From Sphingomonas endolithica (GTDB lineage: Bacteria > Pseudomonadota > Alphaproteobacteria > Sphingomonadales > Sphingomonadaceae): a DNA stretch of 64,000 nucleotides. The stretch spans positions 620,001 through 684,000 of the forward strand of contig NZ_CP103057.1 in NCBI RefSeq assembly GCF_025231525.1, read 5' to 3'. The notes beneath the pieces are model-generated. The model did not search any database and was not told the DNA's origin. It worked only from the letters and a program-made list of their open reading frames with translations. Positions 1 through 8,894 of this stretch are shown piece after piece (the first letter of the stretch is position 1; each line of letters starts with the position of its first letter). A program made the translations under genes and the position numbers.

Positions 1-136
1 GGCGAGCATCACGCCGCCGGCCAATTGGCAGCCGGGCCAGCAGGCCCGTACCGGCGCTGCGGCAGCCGCAGCACCGGCGGCAGGGACCGCGACGCCTGCC
101 ACCACGACCCCGCGGAAGGCCGAGAAGCCGCGGTGA
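1..136 (+). CDS. C-terminal tail of an OmpH/Skp-like periplasmic chaperone (partial)
   Basis: An open frame runs in from the window edge and stops with TGA at 134-136, giving about 44 residues. It begins [14 protein letters not shown] and continues into an Ala/Pro/Thr-rich, low-complexity tail ending in KAEKPR. From memory, OmpH-family proteins of sphingomonads end in this kind of tail and sit directly before fabZ. The stop overlaps the GTG start of fabZ (GTGA), so the two are probably co-transcribed. The conserved domain lies outside the window, so the identification rests on the tail and the position only. Confidence 0.5.
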   Translation, partial: ASITPPANWQPGQQARTGAAAAAAPAAGTATPATTTPRKAEKPR

Positions 137-618
137 ACGACACGGTAGAAGGGGGCGCCGAGAACGCTATCGGCCCGTTCGATATCGGACGGATCATGGC
201 GGCGCTCCCGCACCGCTACCCGATGCTGTTGGTCGATCGGGTCGAGCGCTTGGCGCTCGACCGGTCGATCACCGCGATCAAGGCAGTGACGATCAACGAG
301 CAGTTCTTCCAGGGGCATTTCCCGGGACGTCCGATCATGCCGGGCGTGCTGATCGTCGAGGCGCTGGCCCAAGCGGCGGGCATCCTTGCGGTCGAATCGC
401 TTGGGCTCGCGGGATCGGGCAAGCTCGTCTATTTCATGGCAATCGACGGGGCGAAGTTCAGGAAGCCGGTGGAGCCTGGCGTGCTGATGAAGCTCGACGT
501 CGAGTTCGTGCAGAAGCGTTCCAGCGTGTGCAAATTTGCCGGTCGCGCGACGATCGATGGGCAATTGGCGGCTGAGGCGAACTTCACCGCGATGATCGCG
601 GACCCGCCGAAAGCCTGA
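133..618 (+). CDS. fabZ: 3-hydroxyacyl-[ACP] dehydratase FabZ
   Basis: This 161-residue protein has the usual FabZ length. It dehydrates (3R)-hydroxyacyl-ACP in type II fatty acid synthesis in the cytoplasm. The hotdog-fold signature is clear: [12 protein letters not shown] at residues 25-36, [13 protein letters not shown] with the catalytic His at 62, and the partner Glu at 76 in the following helix. I chose the GTG at 133 because it overlaps the upstream stop by four bases and gives the family length. An in-frame upstream ATG at 25 would add 36 residues made from the OmpH tail DNA in another frame. The gene probably belongs to an envelope-biogenesis operon (ompH-fabZ), with rpmE 96 bp downstream. 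Confidence 0.96.
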   Translation: MNDTVEGGAENAIGPFDIGRIMAALPHRYPMLLVDRVERLALDRSITAIKAVTINEQFFQGHFPGRPIMPGVLIVEALAQAAGILAVESLGLAGSGKLVYFMAIDGAKFRKPVEPGVLMKLDVEFVQKRSSVCKFAGRATIDGQLAAEANFTAMIADPPKA

Positions 619-714
619 TCGATCCTAATCGCTTGCTCTGCCGAGGCGTGGCGTGTAGGGCGCCGCGCTTGTCCGGCTGGTCGGAAACCAGCCACTGACA
701 TAAAGGAACAGACC

Positions 715-945
715 ATGAAGAAAGACATTCATCCCGATTATCACACCATCAAGGTGCAGATGACCGACGGGACCGTGTACGAGACCCGCTCCACCTGGGG
801 CAAGGAAGGCGACACGATGACGCTCGAAATCGATCCGCTGGCGCATCCGGCATGGACCGGCGGCCGTGGCTCGATGCTCGACACCGGCGGCCAGGTGGCG
901 CGCTTCAACAAGCGTTTCGGCGCGATGTCGTTCGGCAAGAAGTAA
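715..945 (+). CDS. rpmE: 50S ribosomal protein L31 (cysteine-free type)
   Basis: This 76-residue basic protein begins [19 protein letters not shown], the L31 signature, and ends in a typical basic [13 protein letters not shown] tail. It is a component of the large ribosomal subunit. It has no cysteines at all, so it lacks the zinc-binding CxxC motifs of the zinc-containing L31 form and should be the zinc-independent form. A good Shine-Dalgarno sequence (AAAGGA, 702-707) precedes the ATG. A strong GC hairpin follows at 960-991. It is probably its own transcription unit or the last gene of the fabZ operon. Confidence 0.97.
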   Translation: MKKDIHPDYHTIKVQMTDGTVYETRSTWGKEGDTMTLEIDPLAHPAWTGGRGSMLDTGGQVARFNKRFGAMSFGKK

Positions 946-959
946 GACAAGCAAGCATT

Positions 960-991
960 TTCCCCGGCGCGCTTCGATGCGCGCCGGGGAA
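960..991 (+). terminator. Strong GC hairpin after rpmE, likely terminator
   Basis: A perfect 13-bp stem (960-972 with 979-991) closes a 6-base loop (TTCGAT). It lies 15 bases after the rpmE stop. No T-run follows on the plus strand, so it is not a textbook intrinsic terminator. It could act as a bidirectional transcript end or RNA 3'-end stabiliser. Confidence 0.55.
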
Positions 992-1228
992 GTATACGCT
1001 TCCATCAAAGCGAGTCCTTTTTTAGCGTGTGATTTGTTCGGGTGCGCTGTGGCAAGCTGATATCGGCTGTTTCATTCGTTGCCACCGATACAGGTTGTAG
1101 GGCTATTGGCCACGAACGAGTCCACCCGCCCGATCTGCGGTCAGTCGGCCGCCCGCCAGCAGTCGAGCAATACAATAAACCGATCCGCGTCATCATGCGG
1201 ATAGTGGCTACGTTGGATCAGCGATGCG
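992..1228. other. Intergenic gap, no gene seen
   Basis: There is no open frame with convincing coding character between the rpmE hairpin and the 3' end of the broken acyltransferase. The two neighbours converge here. The composition is visibly richer in A/T than the flanking genes. I see no repeat or RNA gene. Confidence 0.5.
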
Positions 1229-2121
1229 TTACCCCAGTAAGATCTTACTAGTTGGGATGAAGCGGCGCACTATCCATATCGCGAACAATGCGAACACGAA
1301 CGCCAACGTTACCGTTAGGTAATTGCCGCGACCGGTGACCACTCCGACCACCTTCAAGATCAGAACGTGGCAGAGATAGACGCCGAACATGCAAGCCGCA
1401 ACGGGCTGTGCGCTCCAGGGCGTGGGTATCATGCGCTCTCCGAACATCGCGGCGGCAGCGATAGCGGCAACGCCGACGGTGTACGGTGTTCCGATGCCCG
1501 GCAGCCCTGCAAAATCGGCAAACACGAGAGCTGCCGCAGAGATGAGCACGGCCAGCCTTCCCCGCGGCCCAATTTTCCATGCCAGGCCAAACATGACGCC
1601 GACCATGATGCCGGGAGCGGCATGGATCACTGGGGAAAAGGCAGCGACCATTCCAGCGATGCGGAACGCCACATGGTCACCGTCAGCAGCAGCGCGGTCG
1701 CGACCAAGGCGCTACCATAAAACAATATAGCGGGCGCAAGAGACTTGAGCATGTTCAGAACCGTCAGGACGGCGAACATGAAAGGCAAAAACCAAAGATG
1801 CGGGCTGCTGCCATAAAGGATGCCCATGAACGAGGCTTCCACGAACGGCCTATGTTGAGCCAGATTCACGGCGCCGTAAACAACCATCCAGAACGCCCAA
1901 GGCAGCAGCAGGGCGCGTGCAAGTGCCGCAGGCGATCTGATCCGATCTAAGTTGAACCGCAGGTCCAACATTGGTGATAGGATCAGGAATATGACGAGGC
2001 CGGCGTAGGCCAGATCATGAAGCGGGGCCTGCGCATGATAGGCAACGATGCCATACGCCGCCACGATGCGCAGTAGCTCGATGGCTTGCACCCTGTCTGG
2101 TTTGTTGATCTTTGCGGACAC
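1229..2121 (-). pseudogene. Acyltransferase-3 family membrane protein, broken by a one-base frameshift
   Basis: Two overlapping minus-strand frames together read as one acyltransferase-3 protein of about 297 residues. The N-terminal frame (2121 down to 1627) holds the family start IELLRIVAAYGIVAYHA and several hydrophobic segments, then stops after SLPFPQ. The C-terminal frame (1672 down to 1229) continues with HAAPGIMVGVMFGLAWKIG and more membrane segments. Adding one C near 1629-1630 on the plus strand restores PQW-IHAAPG and joins the frames. Family members O-acylate sugars or envelope polymers. The gene is more A/T-rich than its neighbours and lies just beyond the 3' end of tRNA-Ser, so it may have been acquired. 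A sequencing error could also explain the break. Confidence 0.75.
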
Positions 2122-2195
2122 AGTCGCAACACCTTTCCGGCGTTTCAGTCGAGGCCTCTACAAGCCGCGACATCTTGTTTCCGCTGTTCGGCAAT

Positions 2196-2285
2196 TGGCG
2201 GAAGAGGTGGGATTCGAACCCACGGACAGCTTGCACCGTCGCTGGTTTTCAAGACCAGTTCCTTAAACCACTCGGACACTCTTCC
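2196..2285 (-). tRNA. tRNA-Ser (anticodon TGA)
   Basis: The minus strand from 2285 folds as a class II tRNA. The acceptor stem GGAAGAG/CTCTTCC is perfect, with a long variable arm of serine type. The anticodon stem CTGGT/ACCAG closes the loop CTTGAAA, giving anticodon TGA, which reads UCA and other UCN serine codons. The T arm contains GGTTCGAATCC. The discriminator base is G at 2199, and the 3' CCA is encoded at 2198-2196. Confidence 0.97.
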
Positions 2286-2443
2286 ACACCGGCAGGCAGC
2301 TTGGCTCTGGGCTGCAGCACCATTCTCCCGTCTTGCGCCTGGAGACGCAAGACAGATGGGGCTTATGCGCGTCGCGCCGCTTTGTGCAAGAGGGGCGATC
2401 GTTCGGGGTTCATGTCGGCGGCACGTTGTGCCACAGTCATCAC

Positions 2444-3487
2444 ATGCTGAAGACAATTCTTACCAGGCGATCGATTGCCGCCCTGTTGGCCGCCTGGGCG
2501 TGCGTTGCTTGCAGTGGCGCCGCCGTCGCGCAGGATGAGGCGGGCTTTCAATCCTATCTGCAAGTGCTGCGTCGACAAGCGATCGCCAAGGGCGTGAGCG
2601 CTCGGACGTTGGATCAGGTGCTGCCGACGCTGACGCTCAATACGCGCGTGATCGAACTTGATCGTGCGCAGCCGGAGGCGTCACCGAATGCGCCGGTGCC
2701 GAACTTCGCACCATACCGTCTATCGCATGTCGACGCGTCGCGTATCGGCCGCGGCCGCACGGCCTATCTTGCGCAACGCGGGCGGCTGGAGCGGATCGAG
2801 CGCGAGCTCGGCGTACCTGAATCGATCATGGTCGCAATCTGGGGCCACGAGACGAGCTACGGCGCGGTGATGGGTAATTTCGACCTGCCACGCGCGCTTG
2901 CGTCGCTCGCATATGAGGGGCGGCGGCGCGATCTGTTCGCGGGTGAGTTCATCGCCGCAATGCAGATGGTCGATCGCGGTGTGCCGGTTTATCAACTGAA
3001 GGGCAGCTGGGCCGGCGCGTTCGGCGGGCCGCAATTCCTTCCCTCGGTCTATCTGCGCCTGGCGCGGGATGGCGATGGGGATGGGCGCAGCGACATCTGG
3101 AACAGCGATGCCGATACGCTCGCGTCGATCGGCAATTACTTCAGCAATGCCGGGTGGCGGGCAGGGCAGCCCTGGGGGCTGGCGGTCAACGTGCCGGCGG
3201 CGTTCGATCGCTCGGCAGTAACCAACCGGCTGGTGTCGCCGCGCTGTCCGCGCGTGTTCGCGCGGCATAGCCAGTGGAAGACGATGGCGGAATGGCGTGC
3301 GCTGGGCTTCAGCCCGCAGACGCGCACCTGGCCGGACGATCGCGTGCTCGCCACGTTGATCGAGCCTGACGGCCCTGGACGAACGGGATATCTGCTAACC
3401 GGAAATTATCGGGTGATCCTGGATTATAATTGCTCGAATTTCTACGCTCTTTCAGTCGGGTTGCTCGCGGATGCTGTCGAACAATAA
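2444..3487 (+). CDS. Lytic murein transglycosylase, MltB family
   Basis: This 347-residue exported enzyme cleaves peptidoglycan glycan strands to 1,6-anhydro ends in the periplasm. The N-terminus is a signal peptide with an AVAQ cleavage region near residue 30; there is no good lipobox. The catalytic segment VAIWGHETSYG carries the expected Glu at residue 136, and GSWAGAFGGPQFLPS is the conserved family block. DGDGDGRSDIW resembles the EF-hand-like calcium loop of MltB. I chose the ATG at 2444 because the longer frame only adds a non-signal-like leader. Its last 17 bases overlap the start of the RlpA-like gene, so the two are translationally linked. Confidence 0.92.
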   Translation: MLKTILTRRSIAALLAAWACVACSGAAVAQDEAGFQSYLQVLRRQAIAKGVSARTLDQVLPTLTLNTRVIELDRAQPEASPNAPVPNFAPYRLSHVDASRIGRGRTAYLAQRGRLERIERELGVPESIMVAIWGHETSYGAVMGNFDLPRALASLAYEGRRRDLFAGEFIAAMQMVDRGVPVYQLKGSWAGAFGGPQFLPSVYLRLARDGDGDGRSDIWNSDADTLASIGNYFSNAGWRAGQPWGLAVNVPAAFDRSAVTNRLVSPRCPRVFARHSQWKTMAEWRALGFSPQTRTWPDDRVLATLIEPDGPGRTGYLLTGNYRVILDYNCSNFYALSVGLLADAVEQ

Positions 3488-4460
3488 GCTCATCTCTCCC
3501 ACGCTGACGCTGGGCGTCCTCCTGATGCTCGGCGCTTGCGCCAGCGATCAGGGGTATCGCGCGGCGCGCCCCTCTCATCCAGCCGCGGGCATGACGGGCC
3601 CGATCCAGGACGACGGCTATCCTGCCGGTCGCGCCAGCGAAGCACCGCTCGAGCAGGTGGACCTGCCACCGTCGCAGCCTGGCGCAAGCTATGCGCCGCC
3701 CGGCGAGCGTGATGCCGCGCGCCCGATCGCGCCGCCTGCCACGCTGCCGCCGGAGATTGCCGGCGGCACCGGCCCGCGCGGTACGTCGGGCGAGGCGCAG
3801 CGCTATGATGCGGTCGGCTATGCTGGGCGATCTAGTGAAGAGGGCGAGGCGGTCACCGCGGTGCACCGCCGTTTGCCGATCGGGTCGGTCGTCGAGGTAA
3901 CGGCACTCGACAGCGGCCGCACGATCCTGGTGCTGGTCACCGATAGCAGCGGCGCGGCTCCCGATAGCGAGATCGATCTGTCGCGCGGTGCCGCAACACA
4001 ACTGGGTCTGAACGGCCCGGCGCCGGTGCGCGTGCGGCTGGTCAACGCGCCGCCCTCGGACATCATGGCGCTACGTGGCGGGCGTGCCGCGCCGCCGCGC
4101 ATCGATTCGCCGCCGGCATTGCTGGCCGCGCTCCGCCGCAAGCTGCCAACGCGAGCCGATGCGGCAGTGCCGCCGCCGCCGCGTCGTCCTGCTACGCGAC
4201 CTGTGCCCGCAGGCGCACCGTACGTCCCGCCAGCGCCGGCTCGTCCCGTTACCGCGGGCATCTTCGTGCAAGTCGCGGCCCTCTCCAACGAAGGCCGCGC
4301 ACAGGCGCTTGCCACCAGCCTGCGCGGCCGGGTCGCGCGCGCCGGCGCGTTCTACCGGGTACAGATCGGGCCGTTCGCAAACATGCGCGCGGCGCAACAG
4401 GCGCGTGACGACGCCGCGCGGCGCGGCTATGGCGGCGCCAGGATCGTGAAAACGAACTAA
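3471..4460 (+). CDS. rlpA: RlpA-like septal ring lipoprotein with SPOR domain
   Basis: This 329-residue lipoprotein has a lipobox ending at Cys23 (LGAC). A Pro/Ala-rich linker (about 25-110) follows, then a double-psi beta-barrel (about 113-192), a second disordered linker, and a C-terminal SPOR domain (about 262-327, GIFVQVAALSNEGRA). SPOR domains bind denuded glycan at the septum, and RlpA of Pseudomonas is a lytic transglycosylase for such glycan. His132 in TAVHRRLP is kept, but the usual NDRGP block reads TDSSGAA here, so catalytic activity is uncertain. It overlaps the lytic transglycosylase upstream and lies 29 bp before a carboxypeptidase, making a wall-remodelling cluster. Confidence 0.88.
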   Translation: MLSNNKLISPTLTLGVLLMLGACASDQGYRAARPSHPAAGMTGPIQDDGYPAGRASEAPLEQVDLPPSQPGASYAPPGERDAARPIAPPATLPPEIAGGTGPRGTSGEAQRYDAVGYAGRSSEEGEAVTAVHRRLPIGSVVEVTALDSGRTILVLVTDSSGAAPDSEIDLSRGAATQLGLNGPAPVRVRLVNAPPSDIMALRGGRAAPPRIDSPPALLAALRRKLPTRADAAVPPPPRRPATRPVPAGAPYVPPAPARPVTAGIFVQVAALSNEGRAQALATSLRGRVARAGAFYRVQIGPFANMRAAQQARDDAARRGYGGARIVKTN

Positions 4461-4489
4461 CCATTCCTCCAAGCGCCACGGACTGCCCC

Positions 4490-5656
4490 ATGAAGAAATT
4501 GCTCGCCGCCTCCGCCTTGGCCATCATCGCCGCGACCCCAGGGGCGGCAGCGCCCGATTTCCCGACGCCGGCACCGGTCGCCTATCTGACCGACCTGTCG
4601 ACCGGCGCGGTGCTGTTCTCCAAGGATGCGGATCGTCGCATGCCTCCGGCGTCGATGGCCAAGATGATGACCGTCTATGTCGCGTTCGACATGCTGAAGA
4701 AGGGCGAGCTTAAGCTCAACCAGACTTTCCCGGTGCGCCCCGAGACGTGGCAGAAGTGGCACGGGCCGCAAGCGGGATCGACCATGTTCCTGTCGACGGG
4801 CGAGAATGTCAGCGTCGAGAACCTGCTGAAGGGCATTGTCACCTTGTCGGGCAACGACGCCTGTGTCGTGCTGGCGGAGGGCATCTCCGGCACCGAGGCG
4901 GCGTTCACCGAGCGGATGAACCAGGCGGCCAAGCGCATCGGCCTGAACAACAGCCATTTTGGTACGTCGAACGGCTGGCCCGACAATGGCGTGACCTATG
5001 TCACCGCGCGCGATCTCGCCAAGCTAGCAGCCGCGACGATCCAGGATCATCCGGCTTACTACAAGAAGTTCTACTCGCTGCCTTCGTTCACCTGGGGCAA
5101 GACGCTGGGCGCGGGCGCAGATATCACGCAGGCCAATCGCGATCCGTTGCTTGGCCGCGTGCCCGGCGCCGATGGCTTGAAGACCGGGCACACCGACGAG
5201 GCGGGCTATGGCTTTACCGGCTCCGCCGATCAGAGCGGCCGCCGCCTGGTGATGGTGATGGCCGGCCTGACCAGTGCGAACCAGCGGATCGAGGAATCGG
5301 TCAAGTTCATGAATTGGGGCTTCCGTGCGTGGCAGGCAAAGCCGATCGCCGCCAAGGGCCGCAAAATCGAGAATGCCGAGGTGCAGCTTGGCGCCGCACC
5401 GACTGTCGGGCTGGTCGCGCCGACAGCGCTCTCCGTCACCGTGCCCGCGGGCACCAGCCCGGACATGCAATTGCGCGTCGTCTATAACGGCCCGATTAAG
5501 GCGCCGATCAAGGCCGGCCAGCATATCGCCGATCTCGTCGTCAGCGGTCCTGATCTTACCACGCAGACACTGCCGCTGGTCGCCGAAAGCGATGTCGCCG
5601 AAGCCGGCTTCTTCGGCCGCGCCTGGGCCGGGCTCAAGGGCCTGTTCGGCGGGTGA
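4490..5656 (+). CDS. D-alanyl-D-alanine carboxypeptidase (PBP5/6 class)
   Basis: This 388-residue periplasmic penicillin-binding protein trims the terminal D-Ala of peptidoglycan stem peptides. A signal peptide ends near residue 20. The three active-site motifs are present: SMAK at 55-58, SGN at 120-122 and KTG at 231-233. The C-terminal part (about 295-388) matches the beta-rich PBP5 tail domain and ends in an amphipathic, glycine-rich stretch (FFGRAWAGLKGLFGG) suited to membrane anchoring. It follows the RlpA-like gene by 29 bp. Its stop overlaps the GTG of tmk, linking wall remodelling and nucleotide genes in one transcript. Confidence 0.96.
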   Translation: MKKLLAASALAIIAATPGAAAPDFPTPAPVAYLTDLSTGAVLFSKDADRRMPPASMAKMMTVYVAFDMLKKGELKLNQTFPVRPETWQKWHGPQAGSTMFLSTGENVSVENLLKGIVTLSGNDACVVLAEGISGTEAAFTERMNQAAKRIGLNNSHFGTSNGWPDNGVTYVTARDLAKLAAATIQDHPAYYKKFYSLPSFTWGKTLGAGADITQANRDPLLGRVPGADGLKTGHTDEAGYGFTGSADQSGRRLVMVMAGLTSANQRIEESVKFMNWGFRAWQAKPIAAKGRKIENAEVQLGAAPTVGLVAPTALSVTVPAGTSPDMQLRVVYNGPIKAPIKAGQHIADLVVSGPDLTTQTLPLVAESDVAEAGFFGRAWAGLKGLFGG

Positions 5657-6279
5657 GGGGACGCTTCATCTCGCTCGAAGGCGGCGAGGGAGCAGGTAAA
5701 TCGACGCAAGTACGTGCGCTTGCAGCTGCGCTGGAGGGCCGCGGTATTCCCGTACGCGTCACGCGCGAACCCGGCGGTAGCGAAGGCGCGGAGGCAATCC
5801 GCAATCTGCTGATGCAGGGCGCGGTGACACGGTGGAGCCCGCATGCCGAGGCGCTACTGTTTGCCGCCGCGCGCGCCGATCACGTCGAAAAACTCATCCA
5901 GCCCGCGATCGGCGCCGGCACCTGGGTGATTTGCGACCGCTTCGTCGACAGCAGCCGTGCCTATCAGGGCGCGGCGGGCGGGATCGACGATGCGGCGTTG
6001 ATCGCGTTGCACGCCTTTGGCGCGCGCGGCCTCCTACCAGATCGCACCTTCGTGCTCGAGGTGCCGGTGGAACAAGGCCGAGCGCGAGCCGAGGGGCGTG
6101 ACGGTGCTGCCGCCGATCGGTTTGCGGCCCGCGATCACGGCTTTCATGCGGATGTCGCCGCTGCGTTTCGCGCCTATGCCGCGCAAGAGCCCGACCGCAT
6201 TCGTCTGATCGACGCGGCTGCCGATCGGGAGGCGGTTACTGCGGCATTGCTCGCAGGTCTCACCGACCTGCTGCCATGA
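5653..6279 (+). CDS. tmk: Thymidylate kinase
   Basis: This 208-residue enzyme phosphorylates dTMP to dTDP with ATP. The P-loop GGEGAGKST is at residues 10-18, and the DRF-type motif (ICDRFVDSSRAYQG) is present. TREPGGS is the conserved dTMP-contact region. The start is the GTG at 5653, which overlaps the previous TGA by four bases. It ends in an ATGA overlap with holB, the classic tmk-holB pair. Confidence 0.97.
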   Translation: MRGRFISLEGGEGAGKSTQVRALAAALEGRGIPVRVTREPGGSEGAEAIRNLLMQGAVTRWSPHAEALLFAAARADHVEKLIQPAIGAGTWVICDRFVDSSRAYQGAAGGIDDAALIALHAFGARGLLPDRTFVLEVPVEQGRARAEGRDGAAADRFAARDHGFHADVAAAFRAYAAQEPDRIRLIDAAADREAVTAALLAGLTDLLP

Positions 6280-7256
6280 CGTTGCCGATCGGCAATGCGG
6301 CGGCGCAGGCGGCGTTCCTCTCGGCCATGTCGAGCGGCTCGCTCCACCATGCATGGCTGTTCGCCGGGCCGGAGGGTGTTGGCAAGGCGAGCTTCGCGCG
6401 CATCGCGGCGCGGCGTCTGCTCGCCGAAGGAACGGCGGGTGCCCCGCTGCCGCCCGGTTTCGACGTGCCCGACGATCATCCGACCAGTCGGCTGATCGCA
6501 TCTGGCGCGCACCCCGACTACCGCGTGCTCTCGCGACAGCCGAAGGACGACAAGACCACGGAATTGGCGCGAAGCATCCCGATCGCACAGGTGCGTGCGC
6601 TGGGCCCGATGTTTGCCATGGCGCCGTCGCAATCCTCTCGTCGCGTGATCATCATTGATGCGATCGACGAGGTCGAGCGCCCAGGTGCTTCGAATGCCTT
6701 GTTGAAGAGTCTCGAGGAGCCGCCGCAGGGTACTATCTTCCTGCTGATCAGCCACGCGCCCGGGCGGCTGCTGCCGACGATCCGCTCGCGCTGCCGGATG
6801 CTGCGCTTCGAGGCGCTGGACGACGAGGCGATGGCGCAGGTGCTCCGTGCCGAACAGCCGAACGCGCCCGATGCCGAGATCGCCGCCTTGGTGGCTGTGG
6901 GGCAGGGCTCACCGGGCCGTGCTCTGCGCTTTGCCGGGCTCGACATGGCGCAGCTCGACGCCACGCTCGGCGCGATCGCTGCCGATGGTGACCCGAGCAA
7001 CGCGCGCCGTGCCAAACTTGCCAAGCTGCTGGCGCCCAAGGCAGCCCAGCCGCGCTATGAAGCGTTCCTCGACCGGGCACCGGCCTTCATCGCCGCTGCG
7101 GCGCCGGGGCGGCAAGGCCCGGCGTTGCGCACCGCGCTCGACAGTTACGACGCGGCGCGCGCGCTCTCGGCCAGCGCACGGGCGCTATCGCTGGACGCGC
7201 AAGCGACGGTGTTCGAGATGGCGGGCTTGGTGGCGACGCTTGCGCCCGACCGGTAA
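6276..7256 (+). CDS. holB: DNA polymerase III subunit delta'
   Basis: This 326-residue AAA+ subunit of the clamp loader is expected to help load the beta clamp during replication. LFAGPEGVGKASFARIAA is the P-loop region. SLEEPPQGTIFLLISH leads to PTIRSRC, the conserved sensor-1/SRC region. The C-terminal collar domain is weakly conserved, as usual for delta'. The start overlaps the tmk stop (ATGA). The stop is followed by a 114-bp gap before metG. Confidence 0.95.
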   Translation: MTLPIGNAAAQAAFLSAMSSGSLHHAWLFAGPEGVGKASFARIAARRLLAEGTAGAPLPPGFDVPDDHPTSRLIASGAHPDYRVLSRQPKDDKTTELARSIPIAQVRALGPMFAMAPSQSSRRVIIIDAIDEVERPGASNALLKSLEEPPQGTIFLLISHAPGRLLPTIRSRCRMLRFEALDDEAMAQVLRAEQPNAPDAEIAALVAVGQGSPGRALRFAGLDMAQLDATLGAIAADGDPSNARRAKLAKLLAPKAAQPRYEAFLDRAPAFIAAAAPGRQGPALRTALDSYDAARALSASARALSLDAQATVFEMAGLVATLAPDR

Positions 7257-7370
7257 CGCTCGCTCGCAGCCAATAGAGAGGTGGATCGCGGGGCGGAGTG
7301 TCGACGTCGCTCGACATGAACGGGGATCTGGTGGTTCCACCCTCTAGGAAATCGCGCTAGAGCCACGCGC

Positions 7371-8894
7371 ATGGCCGACCCCTATTACATCACCACCGCA
7401 ATCAGCTACCCCAACGGACGCCCGCATATCGGCCACGCTTATGAGGCGATTGCGGCTGACGCGATTGCCCGCTTCCACCGTCAGGCCGGGCGCGATGTGC
7501 GTTTCCAGACCGGCACCGACGAACATGGGCTGAAGATGGTGCAAGCCGCCCGTGACAAGGGCGTTGCCGTGGCTGATCTCGCCGCGGAAATGTCGGGCCA
7601 TTTTCGCGACATGGATGATGCATTGAACATCAGCTATGATCGCTTCATCCGCACCACCGAGGCAGATCACCACCGCGCCAGCCAGGCGATCTGGCAGGCG
7701 ATGGCGGATAATGGCGACCTGTATCTCAGCCGCTATGAAGGCTGGTATTCGGTGCGCGACGAGGCATTTTACGAAGAGAAGGAGCTGGTCGACGGGGAGG
7801 GGGGTAAGCTTTCCCCCCAGGGTACGCCGGTCGAATGGACCGCCGAGGAAAGCTGGTTCTTCCGCCTGTCGAAATACCAGCAGCCGTTGCTCGACCATAT
7901 CGCGGCCAACCCCGAGTTTATCCGCCCCGAGAGCCGCCGCAACGAGGTGGTCAAGTTCATCGAAGGCGGGCTGATGGACTTATCCGTATCGCGCACGAGC
8001 TTCGATTGGGGCGTCAAGGTGCCGGGCAGCGACGGGCACGTCATGTACGTGTGGGTCGATGCGCTGACCAACTACCTGACCGGCGCCGGCTATCCCGACA
8101 CTGCAGACGAACTTGCCAGATGGTGGCCTGCCCACCTGCACCTGATCGGCAAGGATATCGTGCGCTTTCATGCGGTTTACTGGCCGGCATTTCTGCTGTC
8201 TGCGAAGTTGGCGTTGCCGAAGACGGTGTTCGGCCACGGCTTCCTGCTCCACCGTGGCGAGAAGATGTCGAAGTCGATCGGCAACGTCGTCGATCCGATC
8301 GCGCTGGCCGACACGTTCGGGGTTGATGCGCTGCGCTACTTCCTGCTGCGTGAAGTTAGCTTTGGGCAGGACGGCAGCTATTCGGCAGAGGCGATCGTCA
8401 CGCGCGCCAATGCCGATCTTGCCAATGGGCTGGGCAACCTTGCGCAGCGCTGCCTGTCGATCATCGCCAAGAATTGCGGCGGTGTGGTGCCGGCCGATAC
8501 GGTCGAGACCCCCGCGCCTGAGTTGGGGGACATTCTTGCCAGCGTCACCGCGCTGATGGCGGAACTGAAGCTCAACGAAGCGCTGGAGGCGATCTGGGAG
8601 GGCGTACGCATCGCCAATGGTTACTTCGCCGAGATGGCACCCTGGGCACTGCGCAAGACCGATCCGGCGCGTGCCGATGGCGTGTTGTACCATACGGCCG
8701 AGGTGGTGCGCCAACTCGCCATCCTCGTGCGCTGGGTGGTGCCGGACAGCGCCGACAAGCTGCTCGATCTCCTTGCGCAGACGTCAGATGCACGCGATTT
8801 TGCCGCGCTGGCCGTGCGGCTTAGCGCCGGAATCACCTTGCCTGCGCCGCAGGGCGTGTTCCCGCGGCTTGACCTTCCAGCGGAGCCCGCCTGA
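7371..8894 (+). CDS. metG: Methionyl-tRNA synthetase
   Basis: This 507-residue class I synthetase charges tRNA-Met. The nucleotide-binding HIGH motif is literal at residues 19-22, and KMSKS is at 298-302. The connective-peptide region (GWYSVRDEAFYEEKELVDG) has no zinc-binding cysteines, so it is the zinc-free type. The protein ends soon after the anticodon-binding helical domain and lacks the C-terminal tRNA-binding domain found in the longest MetRS forms. The stop and the tatD start share one base (TGATG). Confidence 0.97.
   Translation: MADPYYITTAISYPNGRPHIGHAYEAIAADAIARFHRQAGRDVRFQTGTDEHGLKMVQAARDKGVAVADLAAEMSGHFRDMDDALNISYDRFIRTTEADHHRASQAIWQAMADNGDLYLSRYEGWYSVRDEAFYEEKELVDGEGGKLSPQGTPVEWTAEESWFFRLSKYQQPLLDHIAANPEFIRPESRRNEVVKFIEGGLMDLSVSRTSFDWGVKVPGSDGHVMYVWVDALTNYLTGAGYPDTADELARWWPAHLHLIGKDIVRFHAVYWPAFLLSAKLALPKTVFGHGFLLHRGEKMSKSIGNVVDPIALADTFGVDALRYFLLREVSFGQDGSYSAEAIVTRANADLANGLGNLAQRCLSIIAKNCGGVVPADTVETPAPELGDILASVTALMAELKLNEALEAIWEGVRIANGYFAEMAPWALRKTDPARADGVLYHTAEVVRQLAILVRWVVPDSADKLLDLLAQTSDARDFAALAVRLSAGITLPAPQGVFPRLDLPAEPA

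Noticed and set aside
2191..2200. GCAATTGGCG shared between the tRNA-Ser 3' end and 561-570 (possible att duplication)
   Set aside because: Only about 11 bases match, the copy at 561 lies inside fabZ, and nothing from the tRNA T arm is included; coincidence is likely.
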